64,000 nt of DNA from Brevibacterium sp. XM4083 (GCF_006489205.2 NZ_VFYR02000001.1:372001-436000); one strand, 5' to 3'. Numbered from the stretch's first letter, positions 37,978 to 47,361 are shown. Numbers and translations: made by a program. The notes: a model not told the origin generated them from the letters alone.

Positions 37978-40900
37978 ATGGCCATCAGCAGTGAGCTGGA
38001 ACAACTGTTAGCCAGCTGGATTCCCCGGCAGTCGTGGTTCCCGAAGCTCGCCGCTGACTTCGGCACCGACCCCGACATCACGCCGATGTCGGTCGCTCGC
38101 GCCTTCACCTTCACCGCCGAGGAGCTCGGCGGGTTCTCCGGCCTCGTCACCGTGATCTCCGTCGGCGACGGCCCCACCCTGCGCCGCCTCAACATCCCCC
38201 TCTCCCTGCGCGGGGCCGAGGACATCCACCTCCGCCACGCCCTCATCGGCACCGTCGACGACCTCGCCCTCGGTCGCGTCTTCGTCTACGACGGCGCCGC
38301 CGACCCCGTGTTCGTCAACCTCCTCGCCGACGCGATCACCAAGCGCAAGGTCTTCGACGGCGGGCAGCTGAGCACCGAATCCCTCCGTCACAGCCGCGAC
38401 CGGGGGAGCCTGCCGACCGCGGGACGGTCAGGGTCGACGTCGGGGTCGGCCACCTCGGCGAGTGCAGGGGCATCGACTGAGGACTCCGGCGCCGAGGCGG
38501 TCCCCCCGAAGCCGGCGACGGCACCCCCGGCCACCGAGGTCAAGGACGAGATCGACGTCGAGATCCGCCCGATCGAGGTCGCCGATTCGGGGGCGAACAA
38601 GTCGACCGTCGTCATCCACGACGCCTACGAGCCGATCGAGCTGAGCTTCTTCCGCGTGCTCGAGAACGGGATGCCGTCATCGCTGACGATCCCCGTGCTG
38701 CTGACGGAAGCGGGATCGCGCAGCGTGCCCGAGGTCATCGGCTGGAGTTCGGGGCGCTGGTACGACATGTTCGAGGTCACGGAGATGGAGGCGCCGATGG
38801 CGCTGCTCTCCCGCGCCGACGTCGAGGCCGAACCCGCGTGGCGCGAAGCCGTGGACATCGTGTGCGCCGTCGATTCGGGATCGATCGGCGGATACAACGC
38901 GCAGGCGGCGGAGATGGGCCGGCGGATCGGCGAACTCCATGCCGACATGGCAGCCGAGTTCGGCATCGTCGAGGGCCGGGGTGCGCCGACGAAGGAGTTC
39001 GTCGACAAGTGGGTCGAGCGCATCGACTGGGCACTCGGCCGAGCACCGTTGGCGCTCGATGCGCTCGTGCCCGAGCTCAAGCAGCACAAGGCCAAGCTGC
39101 GTTCGCTCGACACGATCGGGCAGCTGCAGAAGATCCACGGTGAGCTTACGCTCGACCATGTCGTCAGCTCCCCGAGCGACGGCTACGCGGTCGTCAAGTT
39201 CAGTGATGCGTCGAACTCGGAGCCCAGGCCGGTCGCCCTCGACCTCGTCGCCCTGCTCCGCAGCGTCGACTACGCCGCCGGGTTCGCGCGGCTCCAGCGC
39301 ACAGACGCGCTGAACGCTGAGGACGGCAGCCTCGTCGTCAACGGCTTCGGCGACAAGCCCTCAGCGCTGCGGGCGATCTACGATTCGCCGGAGTACCTGT
39401 GGGCCTCGCAGGTGCAGAACTCGCTGCTCAGCGGGTACTCCCGGGCGCGCGGTGAGAGCATCGGCCTCAGCGATCCGGTGCTGCGCGCGTCCCTCATCGA
39501 CAGGCTCCTCGTCGAGACCGTCACCGAACTGCGCAACCGCCCGAACTGGCTGTCGGTGCCGTTGGCGACCCTCACGCTCATCCTCAAGGGCAAGCCCGCC
39601 CGCGGCGCCGGCGACCCCACCGAGGCGGAGCTCAGTGTGCCCGCAAGCGGCGCTGGCGCCGGTTCTGTCGGTGCGGGTGATGCTGCGGGCGAGAGCGGCG
39701 ATGGCGGTGCAGGCGCTGTTGGCGCCAGCGATGCGACGCCTGCTGGCTCACCTGATGTTGCTGACGCAGTCGGTGAGACCGCTACCGACGCCGAGGCGAC
39801 CGCCACGGGGTCTGGTGACTCGACGAAGGACGCTGACGGCGCCTCGGCTGACCGTGTGACCGGTGATGCAGCTGCGGGTGCGGACCCGTCCGACGCCGAT
39901 GAACGACCGGCCTCGCCCGGATCGGATGCGGCTCAACCTGAGACGACCCATGGCGCGGAGAGCGACGGCGCTGAAGTGCGCGATGATGCAGCCCGCGATG
40001 ATGATCGACTCTCGAGTTCCGGTGCGGCCTTCGTCGCCGGTGCTGCCGGAGTCGTCGGAGCGGCCGGAGTCGTCGGAGCGGCCGGAGTCGCCGGCGCAGC
40101 GGCAGCCTCCTCAGAGGATTCCGATGCTGAACGCTCCGACGCAGACGGGTCCGATGCTGACGGGCCTGACACCGGGCGCACGAAATCGCGCGCCACAAAC
40201 TCTGCCGACGACTCCGACTCTGCGGACGATTCCAGCTCTGCGGGACAGACCGGCTCTGCGAGCGACGTCGACGCTGCGCCTGACGCGGGCGTCGAGGACG
40301 GCGCCGCCGGTGCCGATGGCTCGGACACGAATGAGGCTGTGACCGCCTCGGCGAGCTCCGAATCTGCGGCCACCACCCCGCGCGATGTCGGTCTTCATGA
40401 CACCCCGGTCGACGCCGTGTCGGCGGAAGCAGTGTCGACCACTGACGAATCGATCGCCGATATGGTCGCCGACGGCGGCGGCTTCACCGAGCCGAGTGTC
40501 GAGGCACCCACCGACGCCCAGGCCGGCTCCGAGCGCTCCGGCGGGCGCACCTCCGACCCGTACCCCGCGGTGACAGCGGACGACGCGTCTGCAGATGACG
40601 CGGTGACCACCTCGGTGCGTGGAACCACGGTGACGCGGACGCTCTTCATCCAGCACGAGTCGACCAAGGGCGGACCCGCCGGTCCGGACCTCACCACCGA
40701 GGGCTCGTACGTCGACGGGGTGACCACCGAGGCGGTCGAACCGGTCGACGAACGCGTGCCCGAGGTCGATCCCATCGTCAGCGAACTGGCATCCGGGGAC
40801 TCGGATGGCCTCGTCGAGGCCGACGTCGAAGCGCTCGACCAGTCGGCAGCCTCGGCCGAAACGCGGCCAGTCGCTGAGTCCGAAACGTCGACCGACACCG

Positions 40901-41535
40901 AGTTCGAATCGCGGACTGACGCCGAGTCCGAATCGAGCGCCGCCGCCGATGCCCCGCCGCTGGCCGAAGAGCCGCCGGTCGAGCGGACTGCGCCGATGCC
41001 CGACGCACCGCCGCTGCCGCCCGAACCGCCGGAGTACGCTCCGGACATGCTGCCCGACGCCCCGCGCGTGGCCGAAGAGGAGGAGACGGCGTCAGCGGTC
41101 TCCGCCGCCGACGAGCCGGTCGCCGACAGCGCAGACTCTGCCGACCGTATCGACGGCGACGGCAACGTGGATAGGGCCGACAGTGTTCCGGCTCCGGCCC
41201 GTGACACCGACACTGCTGACGAGGTCACCGACTCCGCTGACGCGGATGCCGCGAAGGAGGACTCCGGTGTCGCCGAAGCGCCGGTTCGACCTGCTCAGCG
41301 CCCCGGCCGTCCCGCGCCGGGCGGTGTGACCACCGACGAGGACGAGTTCGACGACGAGGAGGAGTCCGAGTTCGTCGTCTCCCGGGTTCCGGCGACGTTC
41401 GCTGCCCGCGGTGCCACCTCGGCGGATGCGGACTCCACCGGCCGCGCCCCGACCGAACGGCACAAGCACGATGCCGGACCGGCACGCGAGGTGCCTGGCG
41501 AGAAGAAGCCGAAGAACGGCAAGAACAAGCACTGA
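37978..41535 (+). CDS. Maltokinase-fold protein, probably kinase-dead, with a giant acidic tail
   Basis: 1185 residues. Residues 1-130 match the maltokinase N-terminal cap (LASWIPRQSWFPKLAADFG). After a low-complexity insert (131-190) the kinase-like body runs to about 535. The catalytic loop that is HGDYHLGQ in maltokinases reads HGELTLDH (near 388), and the DFEGEP metal-binding motif is replaced around KFSDASNSEP; the following VALDLVALLRSVDYAAG is kept. So the fold is present but two acidic residues needed for phosphotransfer seem lost. Residues 538-1185 are Ala/Asp/Ser/Glu-rich, without hydrophobic helices, ending in a basic KKPKNGKNKH. AAGGAGG precedes the ATG. No trehalose or GlgE genes adjoin it. 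Confidence 0.78.
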   Translation: MAISSELEQLLASWIPRQSWFPKLAADFGTDPDITPMSVARAFTFTAEELGGFSGLVTVISVGDGPTLRRLNIPLSLRGAEDIHLRHALIGTVDDLALGRVFVYDGAADPVFVNLLADAITKRKVFDGGQLSTESLRHSRDRGSLPTAGRSGSTSGSATSASAGASTEDSGAEAVPPKPATAPPATEVKDEIDVEIRPIEVADSGANKSTVVIHDAYEPIELSFFRVLENGMPSSLTIPVLLTEAGSRSVPEVIGWSSGRWYDMFEVTEMEAPMALLSRADVEAEPAWREAVDIVCAVDSGSIGGYNAQAAEMGRRIGELHADMAAEFGIVEGRGAPTKEFVDKWVERIDWALGRAPLALDALVPELKQHKAKLRSLDTIGQLQKIHGELTLDHVVSSPSDGYAVVKFSDASNSEPRPVALDLVALLRSVDYAAGFARLQRTDALNAEDGSLVVNGFGDKPSALRAIYDSPEYLWASQVQNSLLSGYSRARGESIGLSDPVLRASLIDRLLVETVTELRNRPNWLSVPLATLTLILKGKPARGAGDPTEAELSVPASGAGAGSVGAGDAAGESGDGGAGAVGASDATPAGSPDVADAVGETATDAEATATGSGDSTKDADGASADRVTGDAAAGADPSDADERPASPGSDAAQPETTHGAESDGAEVRDDAARDDDRLSSSGAAFVAGAAGVVGAAGVVGAAGVAGAAAASSEDSDAERSDADGSDADGPDTGRTKSRATNSADDSDSADDSSSAGQTGSASDVDAAPDAGVEDGAAGADGSDTNEAVTASASSESAATTPRDVGLHDTPVDAVSAEAVSTTDESIADMVADGGGFTEPSVEAPTDAQAGSERSGGRTSDPYPAVTADDASADDAVTTSVRGTTVTRTLFIQHESTKGGPAGPDLTTEGSYVDGVTTEAVEPVDERVPEVDPIVSELASGDSDGLVEADVEALDQSAASAETRPVAESETSTDTEFESRTDAESESSAAADAPPLAEEPPVERTAPMPDAPPLPPEPPEYAPDMLPDAPRVAEEEETASAVSAADEPVADSADSADRIDGDGNVDRADSVPAPARDTDTADEVTDSADADAAKEDSGVAEAPVRPAQRPGRPAPGGVTTDEDEFDDEEESEFVVSRVPATFAARGATSADADSTGRAPTERHKHDAGPAREVPGEKKPKNGKNKH

Positions 41536-41672
41536 ACGCCGCTGCTCGCCGCACTCGACCGATCGCTGTAGGGCGCCGATCGTCGGCGAGCCAACGCGAT
41601 TGGCAGTTGTTCGCGCGACTGTGAGAAACTGTTCTGGCTCAGCTCCGCGCTGAGCAGGCCGGGTTAACCACT

Positions 41673-41760
41673 GGAAGCGTGTCCGAGCGGCCGAAGGAGA
41701 CGGTCTTGAAAACCGTTGTGCGGCAACCCCGTACCGTGGGTTCGAATCCCACCGCTTCCG
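41673..41760 (+). tRNA. tRNA-Ser (anticodon UGA)
   Basis: 88 nt. Acceptor stem GGAAGCG pairs with CGCTTCC, discriminator G. The anticodon stem ACGGT/ACCGT holds the loop CTTGAAA with anticodon TGA. A long variable arm (TGTGCGGCAACCCCGTAC) and T-loop TTCGAAT confirm a class II tRNA-Ser. CCA is not encoded. It reads UCA and UCG-type serine codons. A strong hairpin begins six bases after it. Confidence 0.97.
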
Positions 41761-41765
41761 CTGAC

Positions 41766-41805
41766 GAAATGCGCTGCGACATCGACGGATGTCGCAGCGC
41801 ATTTC
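41766..41805 (+). terminator. Terminator of tRNA-Ser(UGA)
   Basis: A perfect 18-bp stem GAAATGCGCTGCGACATC (41766-41783) with its complement at 41788-41805 around GACG. The stem ends in ATTTC. The terminator after the other tRNA-Ser contains the same CGACATC/GATGTCG stem core. Confidence 0.88.
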
Positions 41806-42065
41806 TGCGTACCGGACCGGTCCCGCAGAGAACCGGCCGGAACCCTCATATGGCCGGCCGCCTCGGCGAGGAATGTGACGCGAAACCGGGCCGATTTCAT
41901 ACTTTTGTGTGAGGCGGGCGCTCGAGAACGTTGGTAGCTTACGAAGGTCTGGTCGCTTCGCCCCCGCGAAGAGGCTGTGCAGCACCCCCGCGTCGACCCG
42001 GCGCAATCCCCACCGCGAGGCGGCGCAACGACGCTCCGAGCCTGCGCGATCGCCCCAGCGGATGC

Positions 42066-42167
42066 CCCAGCGTCCGCGCTTCGGTCCTCAAGGACTGTGG
42101 GCCGACGCGACCCAGCGTCCGCAGACCCGCTGCCCCAGCGTCCGCAGACCGCTGCCCCAGCGTCCGC
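42066..42167. repeat. Four copies of CCCAGCGTCCGC downstream of the APC permease
   Basis: The 12-mer CCCAGCGTCCGC occurs at 42066, 42111, 42134 and 42156, the last three in a 22-23-bp tandem array with CAGACCGCTGC between. The array lies just past the stop of the minus-strand permease. Its core is also the stem of the hairpin between grpE and dnaJ. Between 41806 and 42065 I see no gene and no other clear element. Confidence 0.7.
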
Positions 42168-42182
42168 GGACCGACGCCCCGA

Positions 42183-43640
42183 TCAGTCGGCCGTCTTCCC
42201 CGGTCGAGCAGACCCCGAGCCAGACCCCGAACCCGGCGCCGCGCCGGTTCCTGCTTCCGTCGCCGCACCGTGCTCCGGGACCTCGGGCTCCGACATCTCG
42301 GCGTCGGCCTCGGGATCGTCGAAGCTGCGAACCGTGCGTTTGAAGCCACGGGTGAGGATCGCGAGGTAGATGACGCCGATCGCCAACCACACGAGCCCGC
42401 CGATGAGCGCCGTCTCATGCAGGCTCACCCAGAGCACTCCCGTGAGGATCGCCCCGATGGCGGGCATGACGACGTAGCTGAACGCCGACTTGGCGTCGAC
42501 GACCTGACGCGTGCGGAACGCGTAGTGGGCGATGACCGTGAGGTTGACGAAGGTGAACGCGATGAGCGCCCCGAAGTTGATGAGCGCGGAGATGAACTCG
42601 AGACTGAACGACATCGCGAAGAGGCACACGAGGCCGACGAGGACGATGTTGAACACCGGCGTGTGCGTCTTCGGGTTGATGTAGCCGAACGCCTTGCGCG
42701 GCAGCACCCCGTTGCGTCCCATGACGAGCAGCATGCGCGACACCGAGGCGTGCGAGGCGAGCCCCGAAGCCACGGTCGCCGCGAACGCGGCGGCGACGAA
42801 GAAGAGCTGGAACAGCGGCCCACCGGTGAGCAGCCCGATCTCCGGCAGCGGATCGTCGACGATCGTGAACTGCGAGTTGTCCGGGTAGAGCAGCTGCGTG
42901 ATGTAGCTCGCGACGAGGAAGATGCCACCGCCGGCGAGGACGGTGATGAGGATCGCCTTGGGCATGAGGTTGACGTGCTTGGCCTCGTTCGTATACATCG
43001 TCACCGCATCGAAGCCGATGAAGGAGAAACAGACGACCGTCGCGCCGGTGAGCACCGCGCTGAACTCGACTCCGTCATGGATGAACGGCTCGGGGCTGAA
43101 GACCGTGCCCGCGCCCTCACCGGCATTGAGCTGCGCGATCGCAAGCGCGCAGTAGGTGACCATGAGGACGAGGGAGAAGATGAGCAGGAGCGCGTTGATG
43201 TTCGCCGTGCCCCGCATCGAGGACAGGACGATGCCGGTCATGATGACCGTGTAGGCGACGACCCAGATCCACGGCGGTGCGTCGGGGACCATCGATTCCA
43301 TGTAGAGGCGGATGATGAGGCAGTTGACCATCGGCAGCAGGAGGTAGTCCATGAGCGAGGTCCAGCCGACGAGGAAGCCGAGCCCCGGCGACATCGTCTC
43401 GCGCGTATACGTGTACGCCGAGCCCGCCGTGGGGAAGACCCGGACCATCTTCCCGTAGCTGAACGCCGTGAACACCATGACGACGAGCGCGGTGAGATAG
43501 GCCGCCGGCACCGCACCGTTCGTCTCGTCCGAGACGATGCCGAACGTGTCGAAGACGACCGTCGGCGTCATGTACCCGAGCCCGAGTCCGACGATGGACC
43601 ACAGTCCCAGGTTCCGTTTGAGCGATCCTGATGCCGCCAT
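42183..43640 (-). CDS. APC-superfamily amino acid permease
   Basis: 485 residues with about 12 transmembrane helices. It opens with GSLKRNLGLWSIVGLGLGYMTPT, the APC helix-1 motif, and has GKMVRVFPTAGSAYTYTRETMSPGLGFLVGWTSLMDYLLLP and FSFIGFDAVTMYTNEAKHV in helices 3 and 6. A charged C-terminal tail of about 40 residues ends in a Gly/Ser-rich run. The ATG at 43640 is preceded by GAGGATTGAT; a longer frame upstream has no membrane-protein character. It is a proton-coupled importer of an amino acid or amine, not further specified by sequence. Confidence 0.9.
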   Translation of the reverse strand: MAASGSLKRNLGLWSIVGLGLGYMTPTVVFDTFGIVSDETNGAVPAAYLTALVVMVFTAFSYGKMVRVFPTAGSAYTYTRETMSPGLGFLVGWTSLMDYLLLPMVNCLIIRLYMESMVPDAPPWIWVVAYTVIMTGIVLSSMRGTANINALLLIFSLVLMVTYCALAIAQLNAGEGAGTVFSPEPFIHDGVEFSAVLTGATVVCFSFIGFDAVTMYTNEAKHVNLMPKAILITVLAGGGIFLVASYITQLLYPDNSQFTIVDDPLPEIGLLTGGPLFQLFFVAAAFAATVASGLASHASVSRMLLVMGRNGVLPRKAFGYINPKTHTPVFNIVLVGLVCLFAMSFSLEFISALINFGALIAFTFVNLTVIAHYAFRTRQVVDAKSAFSYVVMPAIGAILTGVLWVSLHETALIGGLVWLAIGVIYLAILTRGFKRTVRSFDDPEADAEMSEPEVPEHGAATEAGTGAAPGSGSGSGSARPGKTAD

Positions 43641-43969
43641 ATCAATCCTCCCCGATGAGTCTTGCCGTCGGCGGCGCCTGAGCAGCGTCGCCCACGAAGG
43701 CGCAGACGTGATCTGCGCCATGTCGATGGTAGAGCAATTCAACTGAATGCGAAATCTCGACCACGGATAGAGAAGAGATGATCGCCGAGGTTGCGCTCGG
43801 CAATGCGAAATCCGTTGCGTTGAGTTCGGGTTGAGTGGCGGCAAGGTCCGTGGCTCAGTCAATTGTCGAACGATCTTTCAGTTTCCCGCGATTGGGAGTA
43901 GGTTGGGCGGAGGAGCTCACCGCTTCCCGATGAGGATCATCACTGCTCGACGAGGAGAGAAACGCACCG
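43641..43969. other. Divergent intergenic region between the APC permease and the MBL operon
   Basis: It must carry both promoters. AATGCGAAATC occurs twice (about 43747 and 43803), TCTGCGCCATGTCGATGG at 43712-43729 is another copy of the dispersed TGCGCCA element, and TCAATTGTCGAA near 43859 is the most AT-rich spot. No firm promoter or operator could be assigned. Confidence 0.4.
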
Positions 43970-45055
43970 ATGCCGATCGAAACGCTCAGCCCCCAGCAGT
44001 CCCACGCGTGGAAGGATCGGGTCCTCCCGCCGGTCGAGCAGACCGCAGACGGTGTATGGGCGATCCCGGTGCCGATTCCGAACAACCCCCTCGTCTACAC
44101 GTACTGCTATGCGCTCGCCGACGGCGACGGCGTCGTCCTCATCGACCCCGGCTGGGACGGGCGGGACCAGTACCTCGCGCTCGCCTCGGCGCTGGCCGAC
44201 CTCGGATTCGCCGTGCGCGACATCCACGGCGTCGCGATCACCCACTACCACCGCGACCACATCGGGCTCGTCCCCGCGCTCATCAAGGAGAACCCGGCGA
44301 TGTGGGTGGCACTCCACGGGGAGGACCTGCGCGCGGTCAAGCGCTTCGCCTCACGGGCCGTCGACCTCGGCACGGGCACCGATCCGAACCTCAACATCGC
44401 CCGCGCCTACGGGGTGCCCGAGGAGCGCTGGCACGAGGTCGAATCCCTCCAGGTCAGCAAGCCGGGGAAGCGCGAGGACGGAACCGGACGCGATCCCTTC
44501 GCCCTCCAGCTCGCACAGCTGCCTGACACGCTGCGCATCCTCGAGGACGGGGCGACGCTGCCGCTCGAGACCGGACGCCTCGATGCTCTGTGGACCCCGG
44601 GCCACACCTACGGGCACACGGCCTTCGTCCGCGAGGGCGAACTCCTCTTCTCCGGCGACCATGTCCTGCCGACGATCACGCCGAACATCGGCCTCGACAG
44701 CGGCTCGATCACGCACAGCCTCGGCGACTATCTCGGATCGCTCGAGAAGATGGGCGCGCTCGCTGCCGACATCGCCGTCCTGCCCGCGCACGGCTTCCGG
44801 TTCCGCGGTCTCCACGAGCGCCAGCGGGAGCTCGTCGCGCACCATCGCGAGCGTCTCGCCGAGATCGACGCGCGGATGAGCGAGACCGACGACCATTCCG
44901 TCTACTCGATCGCCCAGGGCCTGCATTGGGCCCGCGGATTCGACCAGCTCCACCACTTCAACCTCTTCGCCGCGCTCGCCGAGACCGCCGCGCACATGCA
45001 CTACCTCGACCTCGACGTCGGCACCGGCTCGCTCGTCGGGCAGGGGCAGCCGTGA
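43970..45055 (+). CDS. Metallo-beta-lactamase-fold hydrolase
   Basis: 361 residues. The metal-binding signature is HYHRDH (H92, H94, D96, H97); further ligands lie in TPGHTYGHTAF and FSGDHVLP. A C-terminal helical domain follows from about 255 (LPAHGFRFRGLHERQRELVAHHRERLAEI). This arrangement fits the glyoxalase II-like/flavin-free MBL group that cleaves thioesters or lactones. GAGGAGAG precedes the ATG. Its stop overlaps the start of the C45 protein as GTGA, so the two are made together and may act on the same acyl compound. Confidence 0.87.
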   Translation: MPIETLSPQQSHAWKDRVLPPVEQTADGVWAIPVPIPNNPLVYTYCYALADGDGVVLIDPGWDGRDQYLALASALADLGFAVRDIHGVAITHYHRDHIGLVPALIKENPAMWVALHGEDLRAVKRFASRAVDLGTGTDPNLNIARAYGVPEERWHEVESLQVSKPGKREDGTGRDPFALQLAQLPDTLRILEDGATLPLETGRLDALWTPGHTYGHTAFVREGELLFSGDHVLPTITPNIGLDSGSITHSLGDYLGSLEKMGALAADIAVLPAHGFRFRGLHERQRELVAHHRERLAEIDARMSETDDHSVYSIAQGLHWARGFDQLHHFNLFAALAETAAHMHYLDLDVGTGSLVGQGQP

Positions 45056-46209
45056 GGCCGGACTTCGTGCCCGCCGCCGCGGTGCGCCCGGAGGTCTTCG
45101 TCTCCCGCGCCGGTGACCACATCCAGCGCGGGCTGCAGCGCGGTCGCGAACTGCGCACCGGGATCGGCGCGGCGATCGCCGGCTACCAGCGGTACTTCGC
45201 CCACCTCGGCATCACCGAGGTCGACGCCCGCCATGCCGCCGACGACAGCTATGCGCGCGTGCAGGCGTGGGCGCCGGAGGCCGCCGCTGAGATCTCCGCG
45301 GTCGCCGAGGGCTCCGGGCGCACGGTCACCGAGATCATGGAGGTCATAGCCCGCACGGAGATCATGACGCTTGCGGGGGCCGCCCCCACCGAGTGCTCGA
45401 CGGTGACCCGGGTCGTGCACGGTGCGACGGTCTCGGCGCAGACCTGGGACTGGCTCGCCGACTTCTCGACGCTGTGGCACATCGGCGACGTCGGGGCCGT
45501 GCCCGGCCAGCTGCGCCACGTCGGCATCGCCGAGTACGGGATGCTCGGCAAGATCGGCCTCAACGACGCCGGCGTCGGCGTCCACCTCAACATCCTCAAG
45601 CACGCGGACGACCGGGCCGGGGGAGTGCCCGTCCATGCCGTCCTCAACCGGGTGCTCTCGACCGCGCACACCCTCACCGAGGCGCTGGAGATCATCCGCT
45701 CCGCTCCGACGTCATCGTCGTCGGTCATCACCGTCGTCACCGCCGAGGCGGCCGTCCAGGTCGAGATCGCCGGAGAGTCCAAGCGCGAACTCCGCCCCGG
45801 GGACCCCGTGGGGCGCGGCGACAAGGGGACTGCTGACACCGAGGCGGTGCTCGCCGAGGCCGACGTCCTCGTCCACACGAACCACTTCCTCCACCCCGAC
45901 CTCCAGGCCGGAGCGATGGAGCTGCGCGCGGACTCGAGCTCACGGCCGCGCTATGACTTCCTCGCCGCCCGTGCCGCTGCCGCGATCACCGCGGGGCATC
46001 CGCCGGAGACGACGGCCGACCTCGTCGCCCTCCTCACCTCGGGACCGGGTGATCCGCCGGTGAGCTGCACGCCGGAGCCCGGCGCCGCCTACGGGGATCG
46101 GCCGGCGACCCTCGTCACGGTGCAGATCGACCCGGGCGCGAAGACGATCGAGCTCGCACCCGGGCCACCGGCCGACGGCCTCCACGGCAACCGCCGCTTC
46201 CAGCTCTGA
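45052..46209 (+). CDS. C45-family autoproteolytic acyltransferase/hydrolase-like protein
   Basis: 385 residues. The N-terminal half carries HIQRGLQRGRELR and a helical region; APTECSTV follows, where Cys115 would become the N-terminal nucleophile after self-cleavage, as in isopenicillin-N acyltransferase. Ntn-hydrolase blocks follow (GATVSAQTWDW, GMLGKIGLNDAGVGVHLNILKH, VLVHTNHFLHPDL). Relatives hydrolyse or transfer acyl groups on amides. The start is GTG at 45052, overlapping the MBL stop. The product of the pair is unknown. Confidence 0.85.
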   Translation: MRPDFVPAAAVRPEVFVSRAGDHIQRGLQRGRELRTGIGAAIAGYQRYFAHLGITEVDARHAADDSYARVQAWAPEAAAEISAVAEGSGRTVTEIMEVIARTEIMTLAGAAPTECSTVTRVVHGATVSAQTWDWLADFSTLWHIGDVGAVPGQLRHVGIAEYGMLGKIGLNDAGVGVHLNILKHADDRAGGVPVHAVLNRVLSTAHTLTEALEIIRSAPTSSSSVITVVTAEAAVQVEIAGESKRELRPGDPVGRGDKGTADTEAVLAEADVLVHTNHFLHPDLQAGAMELRADSSSRPRYDFLAARAAAAITAGHPPETTADLVALLTSGPGDPPVSCTPEPGAAYGDRPATLVTVQIDPGAKTIELAPGPPADGLHGNRRFQL

Positions 46210-46240
46210 CCCGGCGCCGGCCGCTCCGGGTCCCGACGAG

Positions 46241-46306
46241 TTTGCGCCAGGTCAATCTGAGATGGCCATTACCGGTCGTGGCCATCTCAGATTCAACTGG
46301 CGCAAA
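46241..46306. repeat. 66-bp intergenic palindrome
   Basis: Arms TTTGCGCCAG (46241-46250) and AATCTGAGATGGCCA (46254-46268) pair with TGGCCATCTCAGATT (46279-46293) and CTGGCGCAAA (46297-46306), around a palindromic ACCGGT centre. Only short mismatched bulges interrupt it. It sits between converging genes and could terminate both. The arm words also occur, broken up, at 19528-19582 and in shortened form at 2077-2098. Confidence 0.9.
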
Positions 46307-46365
46307 CCGGCGTTCAACCCGCGCAAACCGGCACCGGCCGGCCCTGACGAGCGCGGGCCGTCACC

Positions 46366-47337
46366 TCATTCGGCGGACTTCTCCGCCTCCTCGGTGCGCA
46401 TCTCGATGATCGTGTCGAGGCCCTTCGCGATCGCCTCGGGGTCGTCAAGGGCGGCCTGTGCGAGCTTCCATGGGACGATGTCGAGGTTCTGGTCGCCGAT
46501 GACGAAGCGGATGAACGGCTGCTGGCTGCGGGGGTCGTCGGCCTCGAGCTCGGCCCCGTAGCGCCACTGACCGAGTCCGATGCGCCGGATCGTCTCGCCG
46601 ATGAAGCGCATCGCCCCGCCGACGAAGGCGATCTCGTCGTCGGCCATCATCTCGTCGCGGGAGTCGTACCGGACGTTCAGCTGCTTGCCGAGCCGGACGA
46701 GGCTGTCACGGTCGAGGGCCCACGACTGCGGGTCGGCTTGCTCCTTCGTCCACGCGGCGATGCCCGGCTCGACGGTGCCGAGGAAGCGGGAGAGGAACTC
46801 GACCTCCTCCTCGGAGGAGTTCTCGGACGTGAGCATCCCGATCGACAGACCCGTCGAGGTCCGCCGCGGGCTGCCGTCGCCGCCGAGCTCCTGGCGGGCC
46901 CGGTCGAGCACGGCGGTGAAGATCCCTCCGGTGCGCTGGTCGACGGCGGTGAGGACGACGGCGACGAGGGGGATCGGCTCACCCTTGGTCGGCCCGTCGG
47001 CATTGTCGGGGCGGATGAACGGCATCCCGTTGCCTGTCGTCTCGTCGTGGTCCCATGCCCCGCCGACGGCGCGCAGATACGTCTCGCCGAGGTAGCGGAT
47101 GAGCCCCTCGACGAAGCGGTGGTTATCGGGGGAGACGACCTCGTCGGGGTCGGCGAACCGGGAGAGCACGAAGTGCTCGATGAGCGGCAGGGACTCCGGG
47201 CTCATGTCCTTGCGGAAGGGCGCCTGGGTGCCGTCCTCCTGTTCGACGGACTGGGGGAGGTCCGCGAGCACGAACGCGCCGAGGCGGACGTCCATGTTGT
47301 TGATGAAGGCCGTGTATTCACGCTGAAGATCAGTCAC
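46366..47337 (-). CDS. Hypothetical protein with an internal duplication
   Basis: 323 residues; no family recognised. Two similar segments stand out: HRFVEGLIRYLGETYLRAVGGAWDH (about 95) and IAFVGGAMRFIGETIRRIGLGQWRY (about 245), each preceded by an acidic stretch and followed by a proline-rich PFIR strand, so the protein seems to be two copies of one alpha/beta domain. It is acidic and cytoplasmic (no signal or membrane helix). The likely start is GTG at 47337 behind GGAGGG; a GTG at 47346 has no ribosome site. It precedes, on the same strand, nothing closely coupled. Confidence 0.72.
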   Translation of the reverse strand: MTDLQREYTAFINNMDVRLGAFVLADLPQSVEQEDGTQAPFRKDMSPESLPLIEHFVLSRFADPDEVVSPDNHRFVEGLIRYLGETYLRAVGGAWDHDETTGNGMPFIRPDNADGPTKGEPIPLVAVVLTAVDQRTGGIFTAVLDRARQELGGDGSPRRTSTGLSIGMLTSENSSEEEVEFLSRFLGTVEPGIAAWTKEQADPQSWALDRDSLVRLGKQLNVRYDSRDEMMADDEIAFVGGAMRFIGETIRRIGLGQWRYGAELEADDPRSQQPFIRFVIGDQNLDIVPWKLAQAALDDPEAIAKGLDTIIEMRTEEAEKSAE

Positions 47338-47361
47338 GCCCTCCACCTTAGCCGCTGGAGC

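Noticed and set aside
41673-42182. tRNA-Ser as the attachment site of an integrated element
   Set aside because: No integrase, excisionase or partial tRNA copy is found near either tRNA-Ser.
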